A stretch of DNA of 12,612 nt from JBOGZD01 sp050697155 (GCA_050697155.1 JBOGZD010000084.1:1-12612), one strand, 5' to 3'. Positions 7,304 to 12,590 are shown, counted from the first letter of the stretch. Translations and numbers: made by a program. Notes: a model not told the origin generated them from the letters alone.

Positions 7304-8254
7304 GTGGCTGGTGTTACGAGCGTCTACGGCTCACGTAGCGGTCTTGGCGCTTTCCTCTCGCATACCGAGAGGAAAGCGCCAAGCCCCGATGAGATCGTCC
7401 GCCTGAGTGCCACCTATCCGATGAGCCGCTACTTCGCGGCCTTCGACGCCGCCGTATCGGCAGCCGGCTACAACGCCTTCCACGAGCTGATCGCGCTCGG
7501 CGTCCCCTCCCTCTACGTGCCCATCCACCGCGAGACCGACGACCAGGCGGCCCGGGCCCGCTGGGCGGAGCGCGCAGGTGTCGGCCGCGGGGTGGAGGGC
7601 CCGGACGACCCCCGGCTGGAGGCCCGTCTCGACGAGCTGCTCGACTCGAGCCGGCGCCGGGAGATCGCCGACCGGCTCGCCGCTCTCGACCCCGCCAAGG
7701 GCGCCGCCGAGGCGGCGGATTGGCTCGCCGGTCTCGCGACCGCGACCGCGGCGGTGCCCGGCCCCCAGCGGCCTGTCTTGCGGGCGCCTCGCTCGCCAAG
7801 CTCCGAGCGCGGGATCGCCGGCCGTGCCCACTCGTTCCGCCGCCGCTGGGGCCAGTTCATCCGCTACGCGCCACGCACCGTCGCCCGGCTCACCCGCCAG
7901 CAGCTCACCCAGCCGCGCCCGCGGACCCTCGTGCTCGCGCTCGGCATCGTCGGCGCCCCGGTCGGCCCGGTGCGGGACGCGCTCGCGCGGACGCCCGACC
8001 CGGCCGAGCGCGTCCTCGTCGTCACCGACTCGCTCGAGCTCGGCCCGCTGCGCGAGCTGGGGGTCGGGATCGAGCACGTGCCGGCAGAGGGCGAGCGCCA
8101 GCCCGAGCTGGCCGGGGCGGACTACAACGCGTTCCTCCTCCGCCGCCTCGAGCTGATCCTCGCCGAGCGCCCCCGACCGCGGCGAGTGCTGATCGCGCCC
8201 GGAAGCCGCCGGCCGCCCCCCGGATTCGCGGGTAGTGGCGCCCAGGACGCCTAG
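7304..8254 (+). CDS. GT-B glycosyltransferase, C-terminal half plus extra C-terminal domain
   Basis: C-terminal part of the enzyme that begins at 6478. The open frame can start at GTG 7304, but residues before about 7346 do not look native. Real protein resumes around GAFLSHTE and continues through LSATYPMSRYFAAFD and AAGYNAFHELIALGVPSLYVP, the acceptor-to-donor region of family 28-like enzymes. There DDQAARA corresponds to the conserved Q/A donor-binding motif. The glycosyltransferase fold ends near 7745. A Pro/Arg linker (7750-7850) follows, then a second domain of about 100 residues (7918-8205) with TLVLALGIVGAP and RVLVVTDSLELGPL, which looks like a small alpha/beta module of unknown role. 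The stop at 8252-8254 overlaps the next reading frame if the downstream gene uses GTG 8235. Confidence 0.7.
   Translation: MAGVTSVYGSRSGLGAFLSHTERKAPSPDEIVRLSATYPMSRYFAAFDAAVSAAGYNAFHELIALGVPSLYVPIHRETDDQAARARWAERAGVGRGVEGPDDPRLEARLDELLDSSRRREIADRLAALDPAKGAAEAADWLAGLATATAAVPGPQRPVLRAPRSPSSERGIAGRAHSFRRRWGQFIRYAPRTVARLTRQQLTQPRPRTLVLALGIVGAPVGPVRDALARTPDPAERVLVVTDSLELGPLRELGVGIEHVPAEGERQPELAGADYNAFLLRRLELILAERPRPRRVLIAPGSRRPPPGFAGSGAQDA
7343..7383. repeat. Perfect 18-bp palindrome with 5-base loop
   Basis: CTTGGCGCTTTCCTCTCG (7343-7360) and CGAGAGGAAAGCGCCAAG (7366-7383) are exact reverse complements around CATAC. The palindrome contains all of the second 25-base repeat copy (7345-7369). It lies in frame in the glycosyltransferase, in the loop before LSATYP. 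It may be a palindromic repeat element or a fold-back assembly or amplification artefact. Confidence 0.85.
7345..7369 (+). repeat. 25-base direct repeat, second copy
   Basis: Identical to 7191-7215. Everything between the two copies (the Ns and 7226-7344) has no coding resemblance to the enzyme. Removing one copy with that segment restores the frame. Confidence 0.9.
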
Positions 8255-8260
8255 TACCCT
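8255..8260 (+). promoter_or_regulatory. Possible internal -10 element before the third sulfotransferase
   Basis: TACCCT lies 10 bases before the ATG at 8271, so a transcript starting about 7-10 bases downstream would be nearly leaderless. That would fit the absence of a Shine-Dalgarno. The same hexamer precedes csrA (11936-11941). No -35 match was found. Weak evidence. Confidence 0.25.
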
Positions 8261-8270
8261 GAATCGCTCG

Positions 8271-9188
8271 ATGGAGGTCTCAACCCCCCTGAAGTCGCTT
8301 GATCAAGCGGCGACGGGCGACGGCGCGCGCGCCGTCGCCGGTACCGCCGTGGGCGCGTTGCCGAACCTGGTCGTGATCGGCGCCCAGAAGTGCGGCACCA
8401 GTGTCCTTCACTACTACCTCAGCCTCCACCCGGAGATCTCGATGTCGAAGCCGAAGGAGCTCAACTTCTTCATCGAGGAGCGCAACTGGCCGCGCGGGAC
8501 CGACTGGTACCGCGGGCAGTTCGATCCACGCGCCCGGATCCGGGGCGAGGCCTCGCCCAACTACTCCGCCTATCCCCAGCACGAGGGCGTCCCGCAGCGG
8601 ATGGCGTCGGTGGTCCCCGACGCGAAGCTGATCTACATGATCCGCGACCCGCTGGCGCGGATCGCCGCCCACTGGGTCCACAACTACGCCAAGCGGCGCG
8701 AGAAGGGCACCCTCGCGCAGACGCTGGTGCACCCCAACACCTCCTACGTCACCCGCAGCATGTACGCGATGCAGCTCGAGCGGTTCCTCGAGCACTACCC
8801 CAAGGACCGGGTGCTGGTGTTCCAGCAGTCCGAGCTTCGCCACCAGCGCGCCGAGACCCTGCGCCGGGTGTTCGAGTTCCTCGTGGTCGACCCCGACTTC
8901 AACCATCCCCGGTTCGAGCAGGAGCGCCACCAAACCTCGCGCAAGACCCGCGCCACCCGCCTGGCGGTGAGGCTCGAGCGCATGGGCCGCAGCCGCCGCG
9001 GCCGGCTGTTCCCGGCCAACTTCTGGCTGGTGCTCGACGATCGGCTGCCGCTGCGACGCCAGATCAAGACGCCGAACGTCGCCGCCGCGCTTCCCGACGA
9101 GACGCTCGCCGCCCTGCGCGCTGACGCCGAGCGGCTGCGCGAGCTCACCGGCCGCGACTTCGCCAACTGGAAGCTCTGGGACGCCTGA
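8271..9188 (+). CDS. Heparan-sulfate-type (NDST-like) sulfotransferase
   Basis: 305-residue PAPS-dependent sulfotransferase of the Sulfotransfer_1 family, closest in motif style to heparan sulfate N- and O-sulfotransferases and distinct from the tandem pair upstream. The 5' loop is GAQKCGTS at residues 37-44, with Lys40. KPKELNFF follows (about 60-67), then EASPNYSAYP (about 93-102), the usual substrate-side motif. The 3'-phosphate motif is IRDPLARIAAHW (124-135). The serine normally found before the final His is Ala133 here, which is unusual. The C-terminal LRELTGRDFANWKLW matches the usual family ending. GTG 8235 is an alternative start that would overlap the previous gene by 20 bases. ATG 8271 is preferred because a possible -10 sits just before it, but this is not certain. 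Probable substrate: an amino sugar or hydroxyl on the same glycan. Confidence 0.83.
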   Translation: MEVSTPLKSLDQAATGDGARAVAGTAVGALPNLVVIGAQKCGTSVLHYYLSLHPEISMSKPKELNFFIEERNWPRGTDWYRGQFDPRARIRGEASPNYSAYPQHEGVPQRMASVVPDAKLIYMIRDPLARIAAHWVHNYAKRREKGTLAQTLVHPNTSYVTRSMYAMQLERFLEHYPKDRVLVFQQSELRHQRAETLRRVFEFLVVDPDFNHPRFEQERHQTSRKTRATRLAVRLERMGRSRRGRLFPANFWLVLDDRLPLRRQIKTPNVAAALPDETLAALRADAERLRELTGRDFANWKLWDA

Positions 9189-9202
9189 GCCCTTCTGGGC
9201 TC
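9187..9202 (+). terminator. Short hairpin after the third sulfotransferase, weak terminator at best
   Basis: GAGCCC (9187-9192), loop TTCT, GGGCTC (9197-9202), starting inside the stop codon. No T-run follows, and the next gene starts 10 bases later, so it is more likely an attenuating or mRNA-stabilising stem than a true terminator. Confidence 0.25.
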
Positions 9203-9211
9203 GGGTCAGAC

Positions 9212-11233
9212 GTGCCCCAGCGCGGCCAAAAGAACCAGCAGCAGCACGATCACCCCGGCGGCTCCGGCGCCGTGCTCGGCGTGCGCCTGCTGCGCTACTC
9301 GGGGGTCCAGGGCGCGACCCTGGTCGTCGGCAACCTGATCCAGCTCGTCGCCGTCCTCGTCGTTGCCGCCTTCCTCGGTCCCGAGGACATGGGGCGCTAC
9401 GCGCTGCTGCTCTTCCTCGCCGGCCTCGTCACCCAAGTCCTCTCCCTGCTGGTCAAGCCGGGGACGATCCGGCGCACCTTCGGCGGCGGCGACGACGAGG
9501 ACGACGACGACGAGGAAGACGAGGTCGTCTCGTCATCGCCGCCGCACACCCTCGGCACGGGCCTCGCCTGGGCGGCGGTGCTCGGAGTTCTCGGCACGGG
9601 CCTCCTGATCGTCTTCCGCGAACCGGTGGCCGACTGGCTGCTGGGCGACCCCGAGCTCGAGGGCGCCGTGCTCTGGGCCGGGGTCCTCTCCGGGGTCTGG
9701 CTCGTGTTCAAGATCGCAGACATCACCCTCTGGCTCGAGCGCCGCCCGGCGGCCTTCGTCGCCGCCGACACCTCGCGCTCGGCGCTCGGCCTCATCGCCC
9801 TGCTCGCCTTCCTCGCCGGCGGCGCCGGGGTCGAGGGCGCGATCGTGGCGACGGCGATCGGCACGGGCCTCGCGGCCCTCGTCGCCGTCGTGCTGCTGCG
9901 CGGGAGCTTCGAGCCCTCGTTCGATCCGCGCGAGGTCGGCCAGATCATCGTCCGCGGCGCCCACCGGGCGCCGATCGTGCTCTCGTTCTGGACGATCCAG
10001 AACGCCGACATCTTCCTGCTCTCGCGGTACCTCGACGCGACCGAGCTCGGCATCTACACACTCGCCTCGCGGCTCGGGTTCGTGGTCTCGTTCCTCCCGC
10101 AAGGATTCCGCGTTGCGCTGCGACCGCTGCGCAAGTCGGCGATGTTCCAGGCGGTGCGCGAGCAATACGGCAAGCCGACCGCGAACGGCCAGCTGCTCGG
10201 CTACTTCGCGCTGCTCTGCATCTTCGCCGTGCTGGCGATGATCCTCGCCGGGCAGGTGCTGGTGGAGGTCGCCCCGGCCGCGTACGCCGGTGCCGCCGGG
10301 CTGATCCCGTTCACCGCCGCCGCGTTCGTCATGCCGAGCGTCTACCGGACCGTGAACCAGAACGTCACCGTGCCCCACCAGCGCGCGACCTTCATCGGCG
10401 GCTGCGTCGGGGCCGCCGCTTTCTTCATCGGCACGACGATCCTGCTCGCGCCCGAGATCGACGCCTACGCCGCGCCGGTCGGGATGCTCGTCGGGTTCGG
10501 GATTCCCTCGACGCTGATGTTCGCCCGCGGTCAGCTCGGCCTGAAGCCGATCAGGTTCCCCTACCGCCAGGTGCTGACCGCGTTCGTGCTGGCGGCGGCG
10601 ATCGTTGCCGGCGTCGAGGCGCTGCCGGACCTGAACCCGTTCGTGCAGCTGGCGCTCGCCGGGGCCCTGCTCGCGCTCTGGCTCGGGCTCCTGGTCGTGT
10701 TCAGGGTGATCCCCGAGAACCACTGGCAACCGCTCATCCACATGACCCGATCGCTCGGGCGCGGCACGCCGGCGAGCTTCAAGGCCCGCCGCGGCCTGCG
10801 CGGGCTCAGTCCGGCCGAGCGCGACGAGCTGCGGATCGCCGTGATCGTCGGGCTGCCGGGAGAGCGCCTCGACCCCGGCGCCGAGGGCGGGGGCGAGGGC
10901 GTGCGCCTGGTAGGGGCGCTGCGCCGAGTCGGCGCGCGCGGCGGGATCTCGGTCGGCGAGCCGACCGAGCTCGATCCCCAGATCGCGCTCTTCCTGTTCG
11001 AGGACGCCTCGACCGCGGTGCGCAACGCGACCATGCGCAGGCTGCTCGACGCCGAGGCCGACCCGAACGACCTGCGCGCGCTGGAGGACCTGGTCGCCCA
11101 CCTGGCACGGGTGCCCGACGACGCCTGGGAGGGGCGCCGCAGCGCGGATCGCGGGCGCCCGCTGCCCGGGGTCGAGCGCCGCCGCCGCGCCACGCGGCGC
11201 CGGGCGCTGCGCAAGGCCCAGGCCGAGCGTTAG
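9212..11233 (+). CDS. Wzx-type oligosaccharide flippase with cytoplasmic C-terminal extension
   Basis: 673-residue membrane protein of the polysaccharide flippase (MATE/MOP superfamily) type, expected to move a lipid-linked glycan across the membrane. About 12-14 hydrophobic segments lie between residues 22 and 500. The usual N-terminal pattern is present (RYSGVQGATLVVGNLIQLVAVLVVAAFLGPEDMGRYA spread over 28-64), then NADIFLLSRYLDATELGIY at about 264-282, a typical family motif. Two parts are unusual. A loop near 91-104 is almost pure Asp/Glu after GGG. A tail from about 511 to 673 is hydrophilic, ends in a very basic Arg/Lys-rich stretch, and is not part of normal Wzx proteins, which are near 420-500 residues. 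The GTG start follows the sulfotransferase by 23 bases with weak Shine-Dalgarno, so the exact start is uncertain. It closes the glycan operon and meets a convergent gene 3 bases later. Confidence 0.82.
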   Translation: MPQRGQKNQQQHDHPGGSGAVLGVRLLRYSGVQGATLVVGNLIQLVAVLVVAAFLGPEDMGRYALLLFLAGLVTQVLSLLVKPGTIRRTFGGGDDEDDDDEEDEVVSSSPPHTLGTGLAWAAVLGVLGTGLLIVFREPVADWLLGDPELEGAVLWAGVLSGVWLVFKIADITLWLERRPAAFVAADTSRSALGLIALLAFLAGGAGVEGAIVATAIGTGLAALVAVVLLRGSFEPSFDPREVGQIIVRGAHRAPIVLSFWTIQNADIFLLSRYLDATELGIYTLASRLGFVVSFLPQGFRVALRPLRKSAMFQAVREQYGKPTANGQLLGYFALLCIFAVLAMILAGQVLVEVAPAAYAGAAGLIPFTAAAFVMPSVYRTVNQNVTVPHQRATFIGGCVGAAAFFIGTTILLAPEIDAYAAPVGMLVGFGIPSTLMFARGQLGLKPIRFPYRQVLTAFVLAAAIVAGVEALPDLNPFVQLALAGALLALWLGLLVVFRVIPENHWQPLIHMTRSLGRGTPASFKARRGLRGLSPAERDELRIAVIVGLPGERLDPGAEGGGEGVRLVGALRRVGARGGISVGEPTELDPQIALFLFEDASTAVRNATMRRLLDAEADPNDLRALEDLVAHLARVPDDAWEGRRSADRGRPLPGVERRRRATRRRALRKAQAER

Positions 11234-11236
11234 CTG

Positions 11237-11815
11237 CTAGTCCGAGCGGCGGATCACGATCCGGTCGGGCTCGATCGTGACCTCGACCCGCCGCTTGCCG
11301 GCCCAGTGCTCGGCGTAGACGGGGTCGTCCTTCACCGCCGGGTCGAGCCAGAGCCCGTAGCCGTCGGCGTCGCCGTGGTCGAATGTCGCCTGCATGCCGC
11401 CCCTGGCGCCGCCGCCGCGCCGGCCGCGACCGCCACGCCGCCGCCGGCGTCGCCGGGGCCGCTCGCCGGCCTCTTCGGCGCCCTCGTCGGTGGCGCCCTC
11501 CTCGGCCTCTTTGTCTGCGTCCTCGCGCTCCGCCACCTCGGCCTCGGCCACCTCTGCCTCATCCTCCTCGCGCGATGCGGCCTCCTCTGCCTCTTCCTCC
11601 TCGCGCGCCGCGGTCGCCTCGATCTCGGCCTCGATCTCGTCGCGGAGGTCGGCCTCGCCCGCGTCGTCGTCCTCGGCGCTGAGCTCATGGCGGCGGCGGA
11701 ACTCGCGCAGCTCGGAGGTCGAGACCTCGAGCTGGTGGGCGATCCACGCATCGGTGCGGCCCTGGCGCACCCAGGCACGGATCTGGTTGAGCTGTGAGCG
11801 AAGCGGCTTGGCCAT
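11237..11815 (-). CDS. Hypothetical protein: HTH-like start, acidic tract, Arg/Gly-rich tract, small C-terminal domain
   Basis: 192-residue protein of unknown function. Residues 1-42 (MAKPLRSQLNQ, then QGRTDAWIAHQLEVSTSELREFRRRHEL) look like a small homeodomain-like helix-turn-helix. About 60 residues dominated by Glu, Ala and Asp follow, then a basic Arg/Gly stretch (RPRRRRRRRGGRGRRGG) resembling an RGG box. A compact C-terminal piece of about 50 residues follows, with GYGLWLDPAVKDDPVYAEHW and a final strand pair (VEVTIEPDRIVIRR). The frame extends upstream to 11974, but those residues look noncoding. The ATG at 11813-11815 starts right at the HTH and has a -10-like element about 33 bases ahead. 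The mix of HTH, acidic and RGG parts suggests nucleic-acid binding, possibly RNA, but this is inference. The stop lies 3 bases from the flippase stop. Confidence 0.72.
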   Translation of the reverse strand: MAKPLRSQLNQIRAWVRQGRTDAWIAHQLEVSTSELREFRRRHELSAEDDDAGEADLRDEIEAEIEATAAREEEEAEEAASREEDEAEVAEAEVAEREDADKEAEEGATDEGAEEAGERPRRRRRRRGGRGRRGGGARGGMQATFDHGDADGYGLWLDPAVKDDPVYAEHWAGKRRVEVTIEPDRIVIRRSD

Positions 11816-11847
11816 CGCGATCCGGCACTCGGGCCGGTCGGCGCGCG

Positions 11848-11853
11848 ATACTA
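11848..11853 (-). promoter_or_regulatory. Possible -10 element for the minus-strand HTH gene
   Basis: Read on the minus strand, TAGTAT matches four of six bases of TATAAT and would start a transcript with a leader of roughly 25 bases. The expected -35 position (11871-11876) shows no match. Confidence 0.35.
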
Positions 11854-11869
11854 GTGCACCCGCGTGCAC
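11854..11869. promoter_or_regulatory. Twin GTGCAC palindromes, candidate operator
   Basis: GTGCAC at 11854-11859 and again at 11864-11869, each self-palindromic, with centres 10 bp apart (one helix turn). They lie immediately upstream of the minus-strand -10, in the spacer position, in the divergent region between the HTH gene and csrA. No binding protein is known. Confidence 0.35.
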
Positions 11870-11935
11870 CGGCTGCCGGGACGCCGGCTGTCCGCCATCG
11901 CCCGAGCCGGTGCAGCGCCGCCCCCGACCAGCGGC

Positions 11936-11941
11936 TACCCT
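11936..11941 (+). promoter_or_regulatory. csrA: Possible -10 element of the csrA promoter
   Basis: TACCCT fits the TANNNT form common in high-GC actinobacteria and would give a leader of about 70 bases that includes both GGA hairpins. No -35 element is visible. Confidence 0.3.
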
Positions 11942-11969
11942 GGACGCCGTCCAAACAAGCGGGTTAGGG

Positions 11970-11986
11970 GTCACCGGGGGAGTGAC
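11970..11986 (+). promoter_or_regulatory. csrA: Leader hairpin 1 with GGA in loop (possible CsrA site)
   Basis: GTCAC (11970-11974) pairs with GTGAC (11982-11986) around loop CGGGGGA, placing GGA at 11979-11981. CsrA proteins prefer GGA in a hairpin loop. The GGA is 31 bases before that of hairpin 2, a distance one CsrA dimer could bridge. Confidence 0.45.
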
Positions 11987-11987
11987 G

Positions 11988-12038
11988 ATGCCGCCGCCGC
12001 AGCTCGAATGGAGGCGAGATGCTGGTACTCACGCGTAA
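11988..12038 (+). CDS. Possible 16-residue leader peptide overlapping the csrA start
   Basis: ATG at 11988 follows GGGGGAG (11976-11982) at a normal 5-base spacing, a better Shine-Dalgarno spacing than that of csrA. The frame reads MPPPQLEWRRDAGTHA and stops inside csrA in another frame. Its ribosome site overlaps hairpin 1. It may be chance in GC-rich DNA; no protein evidence. Confidence 0.2.
   Translation: MPPPQLEWRRDAGTHA
12003..12018 (+). promoter_or_regulatory. csrA: Leader hairpin 2 enclosing the csrA Shine-Dalgarno (candidate autoregulatory CsrA site)
   Basis: CTCG (12003-12006) and CGAG (12015-12018) form a stem around loop AATGGAGG, and the stem ends at the base before the ATG. The loop holds AUGGA, matching the ANGGA core bound by CsrA, and GGAGG (12010-12014) is also the Shine-Dalgarno. 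Bound CsrA would block its own translation. The stem is only 4 bp, so it may depend on the protein for stability. Confidence 0.55.
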
Positions 12039-12237
12039 GACGAACCAGAGCATCATGATCGGGGACGACGTCGAGGTGTCCGTGCTCGCGGTCTCACGGG
12101 ACAAGATCCGGCTCGGGATCACCGCGCCGCGCGACGTCCCCGTGTTCCGCAAGGAGGTCTATCTCTCGATCAAGGACGAGCAGGCCGCCGAGGGCGGCGG
12201 CGAGTACCAATCGCCACAAACGCTTAAGGAATCGTGA
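12019..12237 (+). CDS. csrA: CsrA family RNA-binding post-transcriptional regulator
   Basis: 72-residue CsrA/RsmA protein, a dimer that binds GGA motifs in mRNA leaders and usually blocks translation. The sequence begins MLVLTRKTNQSIMIGDDVEV, the standard CsrA N-terminus, and continues LAVSRDKIRLGITAPRDVPVFRKEVY. Leu4 and Arg44, the two RNA-contacting positions best known in the family, are both conserved. After residue 55 there is a short Gly/Gln-rich tail. GGAGG precedes the ATG by 4 bases. In Gram-positive bacteria csrA usually sits beside fliW or flagellar genes and FliW antagonises it; neither is in this window. It lies beside a surface-glycan operon, which could be a target, but no direct link is shown. 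The leader hairpins suggest autoregulation. The family call is very secure. Confidence 0.97.
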   Translation: MLVLTRKTNQSIMIGDDVEVSVLAVSRDKIRLGITAPRDVPVFRKEVYLSIKDEQAAEGGGEYQSPQTLKES

Positions 12238-12244
12238 GTATTCT

Positions 12245-12272
12245 TTGAATCTCTGCCTGCACCCCTGATACT
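12245..12272 (+). promoter_or_regulatory. Promoter of the small membrane protein gene
   Basis: TTGAAT (12245-12250) and GATACT (12267-12272) with a 16-base spacer, each 4 of 6 to the sigma-70 consensus. It lies just after csrA in a locally AT-richer stretch. The start would be near 12279, giving a leader of about 60 bases. Confidence 0.5.
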
Positions 12273-12288
12273 GTGCGCGGCGTCCGAC

Positions 12289-12307
12289 GCCCGCGAATCG
12301 CGCGGGC
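12289..12307 (+). other. 7-bp hairpin in the leader of the small membrane protein gene
   Basis: GCCCGCG (12289-12295), loop AATCG, CGCGGGC (12301-12307). A competing stem GGCGT/ACGCC (12279-12291) overlaps it. There is no T-run, so it is not a typical terminator. It could be a leader structure or a weak stop after csrA. Confidence 0.35.
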
Positions 12308-12330
12308 ACGCTCTTCCCCGGGGGACCGCC

Positions 12331-12335
12331 AGGAG
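12331..12335 (+). promoter_or_regulatory. Ribosome binding site fixing the start of the small membrane protein
   Basis: AGGAG lies 6 bases before ATG 12342, the best Shine-Dalgarno in the window apart from csrA's. It supports this start over the upstream in-frame one. Confidence 0.7.
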
Positions 12336-12341
12336 CAGCCG

Positions 12342-12590
12342 ATGACCGAGATGCGCATGCGACAGAGCCTCTCGCAGTTCGAGGTCGCCTTCGAGCAGGA
12401 GGCGGCGCTCGAGCGGCGCCGCCGCGAGCAGCTCCGTCAGCGCGCCTCCAACCGCTCCCGGGCCCGCCGCATCCAGCGCACCGAGCAGCGCGGCAACGTC
12501 GGCTTCGGCGCCCTGCTGCTCGCGCTCTCGTTCACGGTCGTGGTCGTCACGCTCGTGATGTTCGAGACGCTCGCCTGGCTGATGGCCTAG
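12342..12590 (+). CDS. Small basic protein with one C-terminal membrane anchor
   Basis: 82-residue hypothetical protein. Residues 1-52 are charged and mostly helical in character, Glu/Gln-rich then strongly Arg-rich (ALERRRREQLRQRASNRSRARR near 21-43), possibly coiled coil. Residues about 53-81 are a single hydrophobic helix (FGALLLALSFTVVVVTLVMF) ending at the C-terminus. This is a tail-anchored or type II single-pass layout with the basic part probably in the cytoplasm. The start at 12342 is chosen over 12273 because AGGAG (12331-12335) lies 6 bases before it and the longer version would run through the promoter leader. It has its own promoter after csrA. The family is not recognised. The basic, Arg-rich part could bind nucleic acid or lipid; no function can be assigned. 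Confidence 0.72.
   Translation: MTEMRMRQSLSQFEVAFEQEAALERRRREQLRQRASNRSRARRIQRTEQRGNVGFGALLLALSFTVVVVTLVMFETLAWLMA

Noticed and set aside
7226..7344. Separate small gene or insertion sequence between the repeat copies
   Set aside because: Only about 119 bases, no transposase sequence, and no frame with convincing protein. The segment is unexplained but not a gene.
7191..7383. CRISPR-like repeat pair
   Set aside because: Only two copies, one of them cut by a gap, and the unit is a palindrome inside a coding frame. No spacer series.
8265..8285. CsrA site at the third sulfotransferase start (ATGGAGG as in the csrA loop)
   Set aside because: The same heptamer is present, but the flanks do not form a stem, and GGA is frequent in this DNA.
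11234..11236. Bidirectional terminator between the convergent genes
   Set aside because: Only three bases separate the two stops and no hairpin with a T-run is visible on either side.
11816..11974. Longer version of the minus-strand HTH gene
   Set aside because: The added 53 residues resemble translated intergenic DNA and would cover the -10-like element and the twin palindromes.
12273..12341. Longer version of the small membrane protein
   Set aside because: It would start inside the promoter region without a Shine-Dalgarno, while ATG 12342 has AGGAG at the right distance.
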